Of a stretch of 64,000 bases of DNA, positions 51,578 to 60,110 are shown in pieces. The stretch comes from Ruminococcus sp. (lineage in GTDB: Bacteria > Bacillota > Clostridia > Oscillospirales > Ruminococcaceae). Positions within the stretch are counted from its first letter, which is position 1; each line of letters opens with the position of its first letter. The notes under the pieces are model-generated. The model was not told the origin of the DNA and did not search any database. It worked only from the letters and a program-made list of their open reading frames with translations. The DNA is taken from assembly GCA_019420505.1 (NCBI GenBank), contig JAHZHC010000002.1, positions 62,001 to 126,000 on the forward strand, given 5' to 3'. Position numbers and translations under genes: made by a program.

Positions 51578-52810
51578 TTACATGGTATATCCGATTCCGA
51601 GAACCTGAAACAGCTTATTTTCATCGCCTTCTGCCATGGAGAATTCCACCTCATATTCCATCGGTTCTGTCTGCATTCCCAAAACCATGATTTCGGGGTT
51701 ACCCCAGCCTGAAGAATGAATTGCGTTTAAATCAAGTTCATTGTAAGGTTCGCCGTTGCATGTTATTTTTATATGTGCCTTTCCGAATTTATCTCCGCCG
51801 CTGACTTCTTTATAAATCAGATATGCAAATTTCGCCTTGAATTTTAAAACTAACGGTTTGTTTCCGGAGCCTTCCTTATGCGACCAGCCATTGTTAAAGT
51901 CTGAAATATTAGAGCCGTTTTCCCAGCTGCCGGCGCTTTCAGGCTTAAGGTTAGTGTTTTCGTATATATCTGCGCCTGATTGGCGAGGTGTGTTCAGAGG
52001 TTCGGACGGCATTGTAAATTCTTTGCCTTCAATGTCTGTAACCGTATCAAAATAGTGGTTGACCATTTCTGCAACGAGTTCATGTCCTGATACATTTGGG
52101 TGAGATTGATCGTCTGAAAAGTCTTTCCATGTCATTCTGTTGTTTTCAAACATAAACCTGAGTGCGTCACAATAAGAAATCATGGGGAGATCATAATGAG
52201 TGCCTATTGCTTTCATATAGTCCTGACAGCTGTAATTCTGTTCTGTTACCGAGAACAGCAGTACCACGGCGACATCCTTTTCAAGCAAATCTCTAACAAT
52301 ACTTTCATAGGAATTGCGGTGATCGCCGTCATCTGCGTCATTTACTGCAAATTCAATAAAGCAGATATCCGGATTGCTTGCAAGCACGTCACGCTTAAGT
52401 CTTAGAATACCGAGAGTAGAAGGAGTCCCGCTAAGACCTGCATTGCAGTATTTTACATTATCTCCCGTACCGTATTTTTCAGCAAAATGTTCATATGTAA
52501 GCTTTGCCCAGCATTGGCTTGGTCCTGCAGTAAGTCCCTCTGTTATAGATCCTCCTAAATAAGCAACAGTTACTTGTTCGCCTGTCTGAGCTTTTTTTAT
52601 TTTTTCCTGCATAGCTAATGTGTTTCCGTATGTTACCATAGATTTTTCAATCATGGCATTATGCCATTCTTCATCAGTTTCCGGCATTTTGCTTTCTGTG
52701 GAAGAATCAGCTGCGTTTTCGTTATCTTCCTTATCATTTTTGCAGCCTCCCATTAAAGAAAGGAGCATAAGTACGGAAAGTGTAACAGCTATAATTTTCT
52801 TTAATGTCAT
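51578..52810 (-). CDS. SGNH-hydrolase lipoprotein
   Basis: A 410-residue lipoprotein (lipobox LMGGC). The SGNH/GDSL esterase domain has block I GGSITEG near residue 81 and block V DDQSHPNVSG near residue 250. It also has FAVNDADDGDH (block III type). The C-terminal 150 residues form a beta-rich module with no recognised name. SGNH lipoproteins in fibre degraders commonly remove acetyl groups from polysaccharides. The substrate here is inferred, not shown. Confidence 0.82.
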   Translation of the reverse strand: MTLKKIIAVTLSVLMLLSLMGGCKNDKEDNENAADSSTESKMPETDEEWHNAMIEKSMVTYGNTLAMQEKIKKAQTGEQVTVAYLGGSITEGLTAGPSQCWAKLTYEHFAEKYGTGDNVKYCNAGLSGTPSTLGILRLKRDVLASNPDICFIEFAVNDADDGDHRNSYESIVRDLLEKDVAVVLLFSVTEQNYSCQDYMKAIGTHYDLPMISYCDALRFMFENNRMTWKDFSDDQSHPNVSGHELVAEMVNHYFDTVTDIEGKEFTMPSEPLNTPRQSGADIYENTNLKPESAGSWENGSNISDFNNGWSHKEGSGNKPLVLKFKAKFAYLIYKEVSGGDKFGKAHIKITCNGEPYNELDLNAIHSSGWGNPEIMVLGMQTEPMEYEVEFSMAEGDENKLFQVLGIGYTM

Positions 52811-52836
52811 ATGTATGCCTCCTTATACTTATAAAT

Positions 52837-52868
52837 ACAGCCCTTCTGATTTGATTCAGAAGGGCTGT
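52837..52868 (-). terminator. Hairpin after the ABC ATPase gene
   Basis: Perfect 13-bp stem ACAGCCCTTCTGA with TCAGAAGGGCTGT, 6-base loop. There is no strong T tract, so termination strength is uncertain. Confidence 0.65.
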
Positions 52869-52892
52869 TATAATAATATCAAGCTAAATTTA

Positions 52893-54035
52893 TCAGTTTA
52901 CTACAGACTTTTCTGTTTCCTTATCAAAGATATGGATTCTGTTAGGATCAATAGCAACCTGAATTTCATCCTGAGGTCTTGCAGTTGAACGAGGTGAAAC
53001 TCTTGCAGTAAGAGGAATACCTTCACATGTCAGATAGAGGTAAGTTTCAGCACCCATCATTTCTGTTACTTCAACAGTTGTTTTAATTACGCCTGTCTTA
53101 GCAGCTGAAATGAACATATCCTCGTCATGGATGCATTCAGGACGAATACCGAGAACAACTTCCTTGCCAACCAATGGCTCAAGAGCTTCTGCGTCAGCTT
53201 TTGATTCAGGAACTTCTACAGTGTATTTAACACCTCTTGTTGTCTTAGTATCTTCTGAACCGAATTCAACAACATATTTTCCGTCAACCTTCAGAAGCTT
53301 GGAATCAATAAAGTTCATCTGAGGTGAACCGATAAATCCTGCAACAAACTGGTTAACAGGGTTATTGTAGAGGTTTGTAGGTGTATCGATCTGCTGAATA
53401 TAACCGTCCTTCATAACAACGATTCTGTCACCCATTGTCATAGCTTCTGTCTGGTCATGAGTTACATAAATAAATGTTGTACCCAATTTCTTATGAAGCT
53501 TTGAGATCTCAGTTCTCATCTGAGCACGGAGCTTAGCGTCAAGGTTTGACAAAGGCTCGTCAAGAAGGAATACCTGTGGTTCACGAACGATAGCACGGCC
53601 GAGGGCAACACGCTGTCTCTGACCACCTGAAAGAGCCTTAGGCTTTCTGTCAAGAAGGTGAGAAATATCAAGAATTCTTGCAGCTTCTTCAACCTTTCTT
53701 GCGATTTCGTCCTTAGGAACTTTTCTGAGCTTAAGGCCGAAAGCCATGTTTTCAAAAACTGTCATATGAGGATAAAGAGCATAGTTCTGGAAAACCATTG
53801 CGATATCTCTGTCCTTAGGTGCAATATCGTTTACAAGTCTGTCACCGATATAAAGTTCGCCTTCGCTGATTTCTTCAAGTCCTGCGATCATACGAAGAGT
53901 TGTTGACTTTCCGCATCCAGAAGGACCTACGAGAATAATAAATTCTTTGTCTTTGATTTCAATGTTGAAATCGGAAACGGCAATAACACCGCCCGGATAT
54001 TTCTTATAAATTTCTCTTAATGATACACTTGCCAT
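52893..54035 (-). CDS. Sugar ABC transporter ATPase, MsmK/UgpC type
   Basis: A 380-residue ATPase of the MsmK/UgpC/MalK group that energises several sugar ABC importers. Walker A is GPSGCGKST near residue 38, the signature is LSGGQRQRVALGRAIVREP near 135, and Walker B is VFLLDEPLSNLD. The TOBE regulatory domain is at the C-terminus (VEVTEMMGAETYLY). No permease or binding protein is adjacent, so this is an orphan ATPase, as in streptococci and other Firmicutes where one MsmK serves several importers. Confidence 0.9.
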   Translation of the reverse strand: MASVSLREIYKKYPGGVIAVSDFNIEIKDKEFIILVGPSGCGKSTTLRMIAGLEEISEGELYIGDRLVNDIAPKDRDIAMVFQNYALYPHMTVFENMAFGLKLRKVPKDEIARKVEEAARILDISHLLDRKPKALSGGQRQRVALGRAIVREPQVFLLDEPLSNLDAKLRAQMRTEISKLHKKLGTTFIYVTHDQTEAMTMGDRIVVMKDGYIQQIDTPTNLYNNPVNQFVAGFIGSPQMNFIDSKLLKVDGKYVVEFGSEDTKTTRGVKYTVEVPESKADAEALEPLVGKEVVLGIRPECIHDEDMFISAAKTGVIKTTVEVTEMMGAETYLYLTCEGIPLTARVSPRSTARPQDEIQVAIDPNRIHIFDKETEKSVVN

Positions 54036-54199
54036 TAAAAAAGAACCTCCTTATTGTATTTTACTAATACACTTATTAGTTATGTATATATCATACCAAA
54101 TTTCTTCTGTTATAGCAAGTGTTTTTTTTACTAAACTTTGTCACATCTCTTTATAAACATTGACGAAAATTACACAACTAATCCCAGTTAATGGAAGAT

Positions 54200-54922
54200 T
54201 TATTTCTTAAGTGCCAAAAGTTTTTCAACATCTTTGTGCAATATTTCCATACATTCTCCGGGAGTCAGATTTTTGTTTAATTCAAGATTTCCAATGGAAA
54301 TTCTTTTAAGAAACACAACTTTGTTTCCAAGAGCCTGAAACATTCTTTTGACCTGATGAAATTTTCCCTCATGCAAAATGAGAATACACTGATTTGGGTT
54401 GTCAGAGAAGCCTTGAAATTCTGCGGGAAGACATTTTTCTCCGCCGTCAATGATTATTCCCTCTTTGAATTGCAGATAATAATCCTGATTCCATGGCTTT
54501 TCAAGAGTTACTTCATATTTTTTTGGAACATGACTTTTCGGAGAAAGCATTTTATGGGCCAGCGCTCCGTCGTTTGTAATCAGAACAAAACCCTCAGTGT
54601 CCTTGTCGAGCCTGCCTGCGGGAAACAGTCCTTTCCTAAAAAGCTGAGGCGGAACAAGACTTAGTACCGTAGGAGATGCTCCGTCACGAGTGGAGCAGAC
54701 AACACCCTGAGGTTTGTTGAGCATAATATAAATATATTTTTGATATGTGATCTTTTCGCCGTCAACACATACGACAGCATTTTCCAAGTCAACTTTTAAG
54801 TCTGATTTTTTGCAGACTTCGCCGTTAATTGTGATTTTACCTTTTTTACAAAGCTCTTTGACCTTGCTTCGGGATAAATCCGACCTTTGGGATGATATAA
54901 ATTTATCTATTCTTATCAGCAT
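54200..54922 (-). CDS. rsuA: Pseudouridine synthase, RsuA type
   Basis: A 240-residue pseudouridine synthase. An N-terminal S4 domain (MLIRIDKFISSQRSDLSRSK) precedes the RsuA/RluB-type catalytic domain. The latter has the motif FPAGRLDKDTEGFVLITNDG with the catalytic aspartate, and EGKFHQVKRMFQALGNKV. RsuA modifies 16S rRNA position 516. Length and order fit RsuA rather than the longer RluB. Confidence 0.9.
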   Translation of the reverse strand: MLIRIDKFISSQRSDLSRSKVKELCKKGKITINGEVCKKSDLKVDLENAVVCVDGEKITYQKYIYIMLNKPQGVVCSTRDGASPTVLSLVPPQLFRKGLFPAGRLDKDTEGFVLITNDGALAHKMLSPKSHVPKKYEVTLEKPWNQDYYLQFKEGIIIDGGEKCLPAEFQGFSDNPNQCILILHEGKFHQVKRMFQALGNKVVFLKRISIGNLELNKNLTPGECMEILHKDVEKLLALKK

Positions 54923-54965
54923 ATTTTTAGTCCTTTTCTGCGGCGGATATGTCGATATTATGTTA

Positions 54966-55427
54966 TCAGCCTTTTCTTAAGCCCTGCATAAAACCGCCTA
55001 TTTCCACAGAGCATACATCTCCGCCAATAAGTATTCCATCACAAATGAGAATATTGCATTTAATGCAGTCCTTGTTCTCATAGCCATCATAATTATACAC
55101 CGGATAGGAATAAATTTCAACAGTTTTGCCTTTATATTTTGACAGATCAAACCCTTGTTCTTTTTGAAGTTCATTATATTTTTCATAAACATCATTAAAT
55201 TCTTCGGGGATGATCACAACTCTGCAATCTTCGTATTCTTCGGCAGCGGTCCAGCCCATTTCCTTTATAAAGCTTTGTCTGTCGGATTCTGTTTTAAGCT
55301 CATATACCGCAGGATTTCCCAATTTATGAACAATCAGAAGCGCTACGGTTATTATTGCAAGAATAAGAACTATTATTCCTCCAAGAGCGGCAGTTGGTTT
55401 TTTTACTTTTATAGTTTTAATAAACAT
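54966..55427 (-). CDS. DUF4830 protein
   Basis: A 153-residue protein with one N-terminal transmembrane helix (TAALGGIIVLILAIITVAL) and an extracellular domain. The core FNDVYEKYNELQKEQGFDL, then SKYKGKTVEIYSYPVYNYDG and DGILIGGDVCSVEIGGFM, matches DUF4830, whose function is unknown. The start is the ATG of MFIKTIKVKK (55427) with GAGGG upstream; a longer in-frame upstream extension has no RBS and low-complexity start. Confidence 0.8.
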   Translation of the reverse strand: MFIKTIKVKKPTAALGGIIVLILAIITVALLIVHKLGNPAVYELKTESDRQSFIKEMGWTAAEEYEDCRVVIIPEEFNDVYEKYNELQKEQGFDLSKYKGKTVEIYSYPVYNYDGYENKDCIKCNILICDGILIGGDVCSVEIGGFMQGLRKG

Positions 55428-55564
55428 CGGATTTCCCTCTTTCAGTTGAATTTTGTACATATATATGTACGAGCAAACATGCTTAGAACAATGATGAAAA
55501 AAGGTTAATTCATGATATTTCGGGGAAAGATAATAGGAGATAAATTTTGCGGGGAAGTATTTAT

Positions 55565-57052
55565 ATGAAATCATTTTTAAATTCAAGAATAAAAGCTATA
55601 GCTGTTCTTATAACTGTTACCGCTGCCGTGTGCATAACACTGCTCTTTCATGTGCAGATCTATGCAGTGTATGCCGCATGGAAGACGCCCAGAACAGAAA
55701 GCATTACCCAACAGCTTATTCCTAAGAGAGGAAGTATATTTGACTGTAAAGGCGAATTATTAGCAGGAACAGATGAAAATAATAAACGTTTTTATCCTCA
55801 GAATATCGCCTCTCATGTGTTGGGAGGAATAAGCTCAGGCGGAAACGCTCAAAGCGGTATTGAACTGATACTTAATGATGAGCTTTCAGGAAAACCGGGA
55901 GAAAAAATTACCGAGTATCTAACCGTAAAGGATGAAACAACAGTTAATAAAGAGCAGATAATTCCGGCTGAAAACGGTGAAAGCTGTACTCTTACCATTA
56001 ATGCAAAATTGCAGAAGAAAACAGAAAATATACTAAAAAAAGCTATGGAGGAGAATGATAATTCTGAATACACGGTAAATCCTACATGCACAGCGGGAAG
56101 CATTGTCGTGCTGAATGCAAAAACCGGCGGTGTCTTAGCAATGGCGTCAGCTCCTGATTTTTCGTTGTATGAATTTACTGAAAATTATGATGCAATTTTA
56201 AATCAGGAGAATTCACCTTTATTGAATAGGTGTACATCAGGTCTTTACCGTCCCGGATCCTGTATGAAAACTGTTACAGCCTATGCCGCACTTGCCGAAA
56301 AGGCTATTACGCCATCCAGCTTCTTTTTTTGTAATGAAAGCTTTAACTTGTCGGGTATGAAGTTTTCATGTATGAGCAAGCATAGATTTACAAATGTAAA
56401 AAAAGCCTTGGAATTAAGCTGTAATATATTTTTTTATAAAACGGCTCAGCGTCTGGGTATTGAGAATCTGGAAAAATATCAGCGGCAATTTGGATTGGGC
56501 GAGGATTTGTATTTTGAATTGCCTTCTCCTTCCGGAATGCTGGCATCCCCCTCAACGCTTGAAGATTTAGGAATGCTTTGGACGGAAGGTCAGCTTATTC
56601 AGGCGGCAATCGGTCAGTCTGAAACACAGGTTACACCGCTTCAAATGGCGGTACAGGCAATGACTATAGGAAATAAAGGGCTAAGATTGAAGCCGTATAT
56701 AATAGAATCTGTTACCGACAGCAAAGGTAATAAAACCTATTCCGCTTCTGTAAAAACTCAAAAAAATATATTGGACTATTCAAATAATTTTGATACGGTA
56801 ATAGAAGGAATGATTGCTTCAACAGTGTATACTGATGGTGAATATTATCTTCCGTCACTGCCTGAAGCAACCGCAATAAAAACCGGAACGCCGCAGTCTC
56901 CCAGAGGTTATGACAGTGCAGTGATCGGTTTTTATCCTGCTGATAATCCTGAAATTGCTTTTTCTGTTATGCTTGAAAGCGGAAGCAATGCAAAAAATAC
57001 TGTAAAAACAATAATTGAAAGCTATCTTGAAACCAAAACCGAAAAAGACTGA
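55565..57052 (+). CDS. Class B penicillin-binding protein, transpeptidase
   Basis: A 495-residue peptidoglycan transpeptidase. A single N-terminal helix (IKAIAVLITVTAAVCITLLF) is followed by the dimerisation region with IPKRGSIFDCKGELLAGTD. The three active-site motifs are present: SxxK in PGSCMKTVTAYAAL, SxN in LELSCNIFFYK and KTG in AIKTGTPQSP. It is a short class B enzyme without PASTA domains. I place the start at the ATG of MKSFLNS (55565); a TTG at 55547 with AGGAG 7 bases upstream is an alternative. The specific role (division, elongation or sporulation) is not clear. Confidence 0.88.
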   Translation: MKSFLNSRIKAIAVLITVTAAVCITLLFHVQIYAVYAAWKTPRTESITQQLIPKRGSIFDCKGELLAGTDENNKRFYPQNIASHVLGGISSGGNAQSGIELILNDELSGKPGEKITEYLTVKDETTVNKEQIIPAENGESCTLTINAKLQKKTENILKKAMEENDNSEYTVNPTCTAGSIVVLNAKTGGVLAMASAPDFSLYEFTENYDAILNQENSPLLNRCTSGLYRPGSCMKTVTAYAALAEKAITPSSFFFCNESFNLSGMKFSCMSKHRFTNVKKALELSCNIFFYKTAQRLGIENLEKYQRQFGLGEDLYFELPSPSGMLASPSTLEDLGMLWTEGQLIQAAIGQSETQVTPLQMAVQAMTIGNKGLRLKPYIIESVTDSKGNKTYSASVKTQKNILDYSNNFDTVIEGMIASTVYTDGEYYLPSLPEATAIKTGTPQSPRGYDSAVIGFYPADNPEIAFSVMLESGSNAKNTVKTIIESYLETKTEKD

Positions 57053-57173
57053 TATGTATTTGTGCCATGTTAACATATGATTATTTTTATCAGATCCAGT
57101 TGTGCAAAATTACTAAGAAATAAGTAATAATTTAATGTGAATTAACAATTTTTATTTTTTTTTGAATTTTGCT

Positions 57174-57201
57174 TTGACAATTCTGAAATATGTGGTAAAA
57201 T
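57174..57201 (+). promoter_or_regulatory. Probable mgsA promoter
   Basis: TTGACA (57174-57179) and TAAAAT (57196-57201) with a 16-base spacer. Confidence 0.6.
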
Positions 57202-57213
57202 ATATATAGTGAT

Positions 57214-57296
57214 AACTGTCGGATTGATTTGTCTGATGAGACAAATAATTGTTTTATTTACGATTGATTTTTTGTTTTTAAGTTTTGCCGACGGTT
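57214..57296 (+). promoter_or_regulatory. Structured leader of mgsA, riboswitch-like
   Basis: AACTGTCGG (57214-57222) pairs with CCGACGGTT (57288-57296, one wobble), closing an RNA of about 80 nt. Inside it ATTTGTCT (57227-57234) and AGACAAAT (57239-57246) form a perfect 8-bp hairpin with loop GATG. The 9-mer GATTGATTT is present twice, at 57222 and 57262. No known riboswitch class is recognised. Confidence 0.4.
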
Positions 57297-57321
57297 AATA
57301 TAAGGGTTAGGAGGAATTCAG

Positions 57322-57729
57322 GTGAATATAGCATTAATTGCTCATGATAAGAAAAAGGAACTTCTGGTGCAGTTCTGTATTGCTTATTGCGGAGTTTTCA
57401 GTAAGCATAACCTATGTGCAACAGGTACAACAGGAAAGCTTGTCAGTGAAGCAACAGGCCTTAAAATAAATCGATATCTCAGCGGTTCTCAGGGCGGGGA
57501 TCAGCAAATCGCAGCGAGAATTTCATGTAATGAAATAGACTTGCTTTTGTTCTTCCGTGACCCGATTTCCGCAAAGCCTTATGAACCTAACGATGTGAAT
57601 CTTTTAAGATTATGTGATGTTCATAATATACCCGTTGCAACAAATATAGCAACTGCAGAAGCGCTTATACATGCCCTTGAAAGAGGCGATCTTGACTGGA
57701 GAAATATTGTTAATCCGTCAGTATGGTAA
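57322..57729 (+). CDS. mgsA: Methylglyoxal synthase
   Basis: A 135-residue enzyme converting dihydroxyacetone phosphate to methylglyoxal, a phosphate-releasing bypass of lower glycolysis. It has the MgsA hallmarks: LIAHDKKK at the start, ATGTTGKLV for phosphate binding, the catalytic aspartate in SGSQGGDQQIAA near residue 54-65 and LLFFRDPISA. It starts with GTG; AGGAGG is 7 bases upstream. It lies right before the T-box leader of hisS and has a structured leader of its own. Confidence 0.93.
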   Translation: MNIALIAHDKKKELLVQFCIAYCGVFSKHNLCATGTTGKLVSEATGLKINRYLSGSQGGDQQIAARISCNEIDLLLFFRDPISAKPYEPNDVNLLRLCDVHNIPVATNIATAEALIHALERGDLDWRNIVNPSVW

Positions 57730-57744
57730 AAATAATAAAATGCT

Positions 57745-57975
57745 TTGATGAGGAGAGTAAGGAATTTTTTGATTCATTCAGCGAGAACGGTACGGTGAAA
57801 GCGTTCTGAAACAGAATTCTTGAAGGACACCTCTGAGTACGCTGTTGATAAAGACAGTGCGTAGCCTCTGCGTTAAAGAGATGATGAGAAGCAGGAATTG
57901 CATTAATTTCTGTAAATAGGGTGGTATCACGATTACGGTCGTCCCTTGTTAAAGGGACAGACCGTTTATTTTTTA
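57745..57975 (+). promoter_or_regulatory. T-box leader of the hisS-aspS operon, Asp specifier
   Basis: The classical T-box sequence AGGGTGGTATCACG lies at 57918-57931 and the competing terminator at 57935-57974. Stem I closes with GAGG (57750-57753) and CCTC (57830-57833) and AGGAATT with AATTCTT. Its specifier loop has AGAGTA on one side and GAAGGACA on the other, so the specifier is GAC (57826-57828), an aspartate codon. The UGGU base triplet-plus-one would pair with a discriminator G by wobble. Uncharged tRNA-Asp would prevent termination. The stretch 57976-58228 up to hisS contains no gene I recognise. Confidence 0.85.
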
Positions 57976-58228
57976 TCAGTAATGCTCAATGATTATAAGC
58001 AAATTGATATAACAAAATCTATTCTATGATATAATTTACCTCTTGTGTTTTCGTCTTTTAATCTGCGGACACTTAGGGTTATAATACGGGTGTTTAAATG
58101 ATTGCTTTTAGCGCTGCCCATAAGATGAACGACGGGGCGCAGCCCTTGACGAATGTATGAAATTCGGTTATTATATAAGGAATAGCTGTATTTAAGTGAT
58201 TTTGAAATATGAAAGGATTTGATATATA

Positions 58229-59563
58229 ATGGCAGCAGTAACGCAAAGACCAAAGGGAACTCAGGACGTAGTGCCGAATGAGGTGTATAAATGGCATACC
58301 GTAGAAGAAGTGGCAAGTGAAACTGCAAAACAGTTCGGCTTTAAGGAAATACGTATTCCTACCTTTGAGGATACAGGTCTTTTTGTGCGCTCGGTGGGGG
58401 ATACAACCGATGTTGTGCAAAAGGAAATGTATACTGTGTCTGCAACTGGGGACAGTACGTTTACACTTCGGCCTGAGGGTACGGCAGGTACTATTCGTGC
58501 TTTGATTGAAAATGGAGTTTTGAATGAGGGGTTTCCGCAGAAAGTATTTTATATTCTTTCATGCTTCCGTCATGAAAAGCCTCAGGCAGGCAGATTAAGA
58601 GAATTCCATCAGTTCGGCTGTGAAATGGCGGGAGCAGCAAATGCCCGTGCCGATGCGGACGTGATTTCATTGGCAAAAAGCGTTCTTGACAGATTGGGAC
58701 TTAAAGGCATAGAGCTTAATATAAATTCAATCGGCTGCCCTAAATGCCGAGCAGAATATCATAAAGCGCTTAAAGAATACTTTGAGCAGTATAAGGATAA
58801 CCTTTGTGAAACCTGTCAGGGCAGGCTTGAGAAAAATCCTATGAGAATCCTTGACTGCAAGTCTGCCGAGGATAAGGAAATCGCAATGAAAGCACCGATT
58901 ATTCTTGATTATCTGTGCAGCGAGTGCAGCGAGCATTTTGAACAGCTTAAAAATAATCTGAAATTAATGAATATAGACTATAAGATCAATCCGAGAATTG
59001 TAAGAGGTCTTGATTATTATACAAGAACAGTGTTTGAGTTTATAACAACCGATATCGGAGCACAGGGAACAGTCTGCGGCGGCGGAAGATATGACGGGCT
59101 TATTGAACAGCTTGGCGGAAAACCTACTCCTGCATTGGGCTTCGGTATGGGGCTGGAAAGACTTATTTTGACCATGCAGAATCAGGGCTGTGATTTTATG
59201 GAGCCTGAAAAATGCAGCCTCTATATTGCGTCAATGGGAGAAAAGGGTGAAAATAAGGCTGTTGAGCTTGTGAGAAAGCTTCGGGAAGAAGGCTTTTTTG
59301 CTGAATATGACCTGATAGGAAGAGGACTTAAGGCTCAGATGAAGTATGCCGATAAGATCGGAGCAGGCTTCGTTGTTGTGCTCGGAGATAATGAAATCGA
59401 TTCAGGTACTGCAAAGCTTAAGAATATGAAAACTGGCGAACAGCTTGATATAACTCTCGGCGATGATTTCGTGCACACCTTCAGTAATATTTATTTTGCG
59501 GATATGATGTCAGATGAAAAGCTTAATTCATTAATGGACGAGTTTTCAAAGGGAGAGATATAG
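58229..59563 (+). CDS. hisS: Histidyl-tRNA synthetase
   Basis: A 444-residue class II synthetase charging tRNA-His. Motif 1 region KGTQDVVPNEVYKW is at the start; motif 2 is CFRHEKPQAGRLREFHQFG near residue 113; the histidine-specific blocks are RGLDYYTRTVFEFI near 255 and CGGGRYDGLIEQLGGKPTPA near 280. The C-terminal anticodon-binding domain ends the protein. It lies downstream of the T-box leader and 4 bases before a membrane protein gene. Confidence 0.95.
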   Translation: MAAVTQRPKGTQDVVPNEVYKWHTVEEVASETAKQFGFKEIRIPTFEDTGLFVRSVGDTTDVVQKEMYTVSATGDSTFTLRPEGTAGTIRALIENGVLNEGFPQKVFYILSCFRHEKPQAGRLREFHQFGCEMAGAANARADADVISLAKSVLDRLGLKGIELNINSIGCPKCRAEYHKALKEYFEQYKDNLCETCQGRLEKNPMRILDCKSAEDKEIAMKAPIILDYLCSECSEHFEQLKNNLKLMNIDYKINPRIVRGLDYYTRTVFEFITTDIGAQGTVCGGGRYDGLIEQLGGKPTPALGFGMGLERLILTMQNQGCDFMEPEKCSLYIASMGEKGENKAVELVRKLREEGFFAEYDLIGRGLKAQMKYADKIGAGFVVVLGDNEIDSGTAKLKNMKTGEQLDITLGDDFVHTFSNIYFADMMSDEKLNSLMDEFSKGEI

Positions 59564-59566
59564 GCA

Positions 59567-60061
59567 ATGTTTCTGATTTTACCTGTCAGCTATGAAGTGG
59601 AAACACCCCTTTCGCCAAAAAAAGCAGCAAGAAAACTTGACCGTGAAATAACCGAACACCGTCCGACGCTTAATATAATGTCTAATGGCAGATTTATGAG
59701 AAACCATAGATTTGAATCCTGTTTTTACGGTTGCCGTACAGGACAGTATGATTTTCAGCTTTATCATCATACAGCAAAAAAACGTGACGGCGGCTCAACA
59801 GGCTTTTTCGGCAAAATAGAACAAACGGAAAACGGCAGTGTAATAAAAGGAAAGTTCAGGAAGCCTGTTTATACATATGTAATAGCTGCCCTTTGGACAC
59901 TTATAACCTTGTTTTTATCATTGATACTTTTTGCAATTGGGGAGAAGATCGGCGCATTATGTATGCTTGGCGTGTTTCTTTTGGGTGTATTCATAATGTT
60001 TTGGGATAATAAAAAGCCTGTATTAAAAGCCTATCTGGACAGCTTTAACAATCAGACTTAA
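59567..60061 (+). CDS. Hypothetical two-helix membrane protein between hisS and aspS
   Basis: A 164-residue protein of no recognised family. The first 100 residues are hydrophilic and basic (LSPKKAARKLDREITEHRP). Two transmembrane helices follow (YVIAALWTLITLFLSLILF and ALCMLGVFLLGVFIMFW). It starts 4 bases after hisS and ends 49 bases before aspS, so it belongs to the T-box regulated transcript. Its function is unknown; cotranscription alone does not show a role in tRNA charging. Confidence 0.7.
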   Translation: MFLILPVSYEVETPLSPKKAARKLDREITEHRPTLNIMSNGRFMRNHRFESCFYGCRTGQYDFQLYHHTAKKRDGGSTGFFGKIEQTENGSVIKGKFRKPVYTYVIAALWTLITLFLSLILFAIGEKIGALCMLGVFLLGVFIMFWDNKKPVLKAYLDSFNNQT

Positions 60062-60110
60062 GCGTTTTGCAATATAAATAACTACTATAATAGAAAAGGA
60101 AGTAATAAAA

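Noticed and set aside
57231..57262. CTGATGAG in the mgsA leader, resembling a hammerhead ribozyme core
   Set aside because: No GAAA segment and cleavage site follow at the required distance; the bases are better explained by the perfect ATTTGTCT/AGACAAAT hairpin.
58098..58160. 20-codon ORF between the T-box and hisS
   Set aside because: No good RBS, no similarity, and it lies in an untranslated leader.
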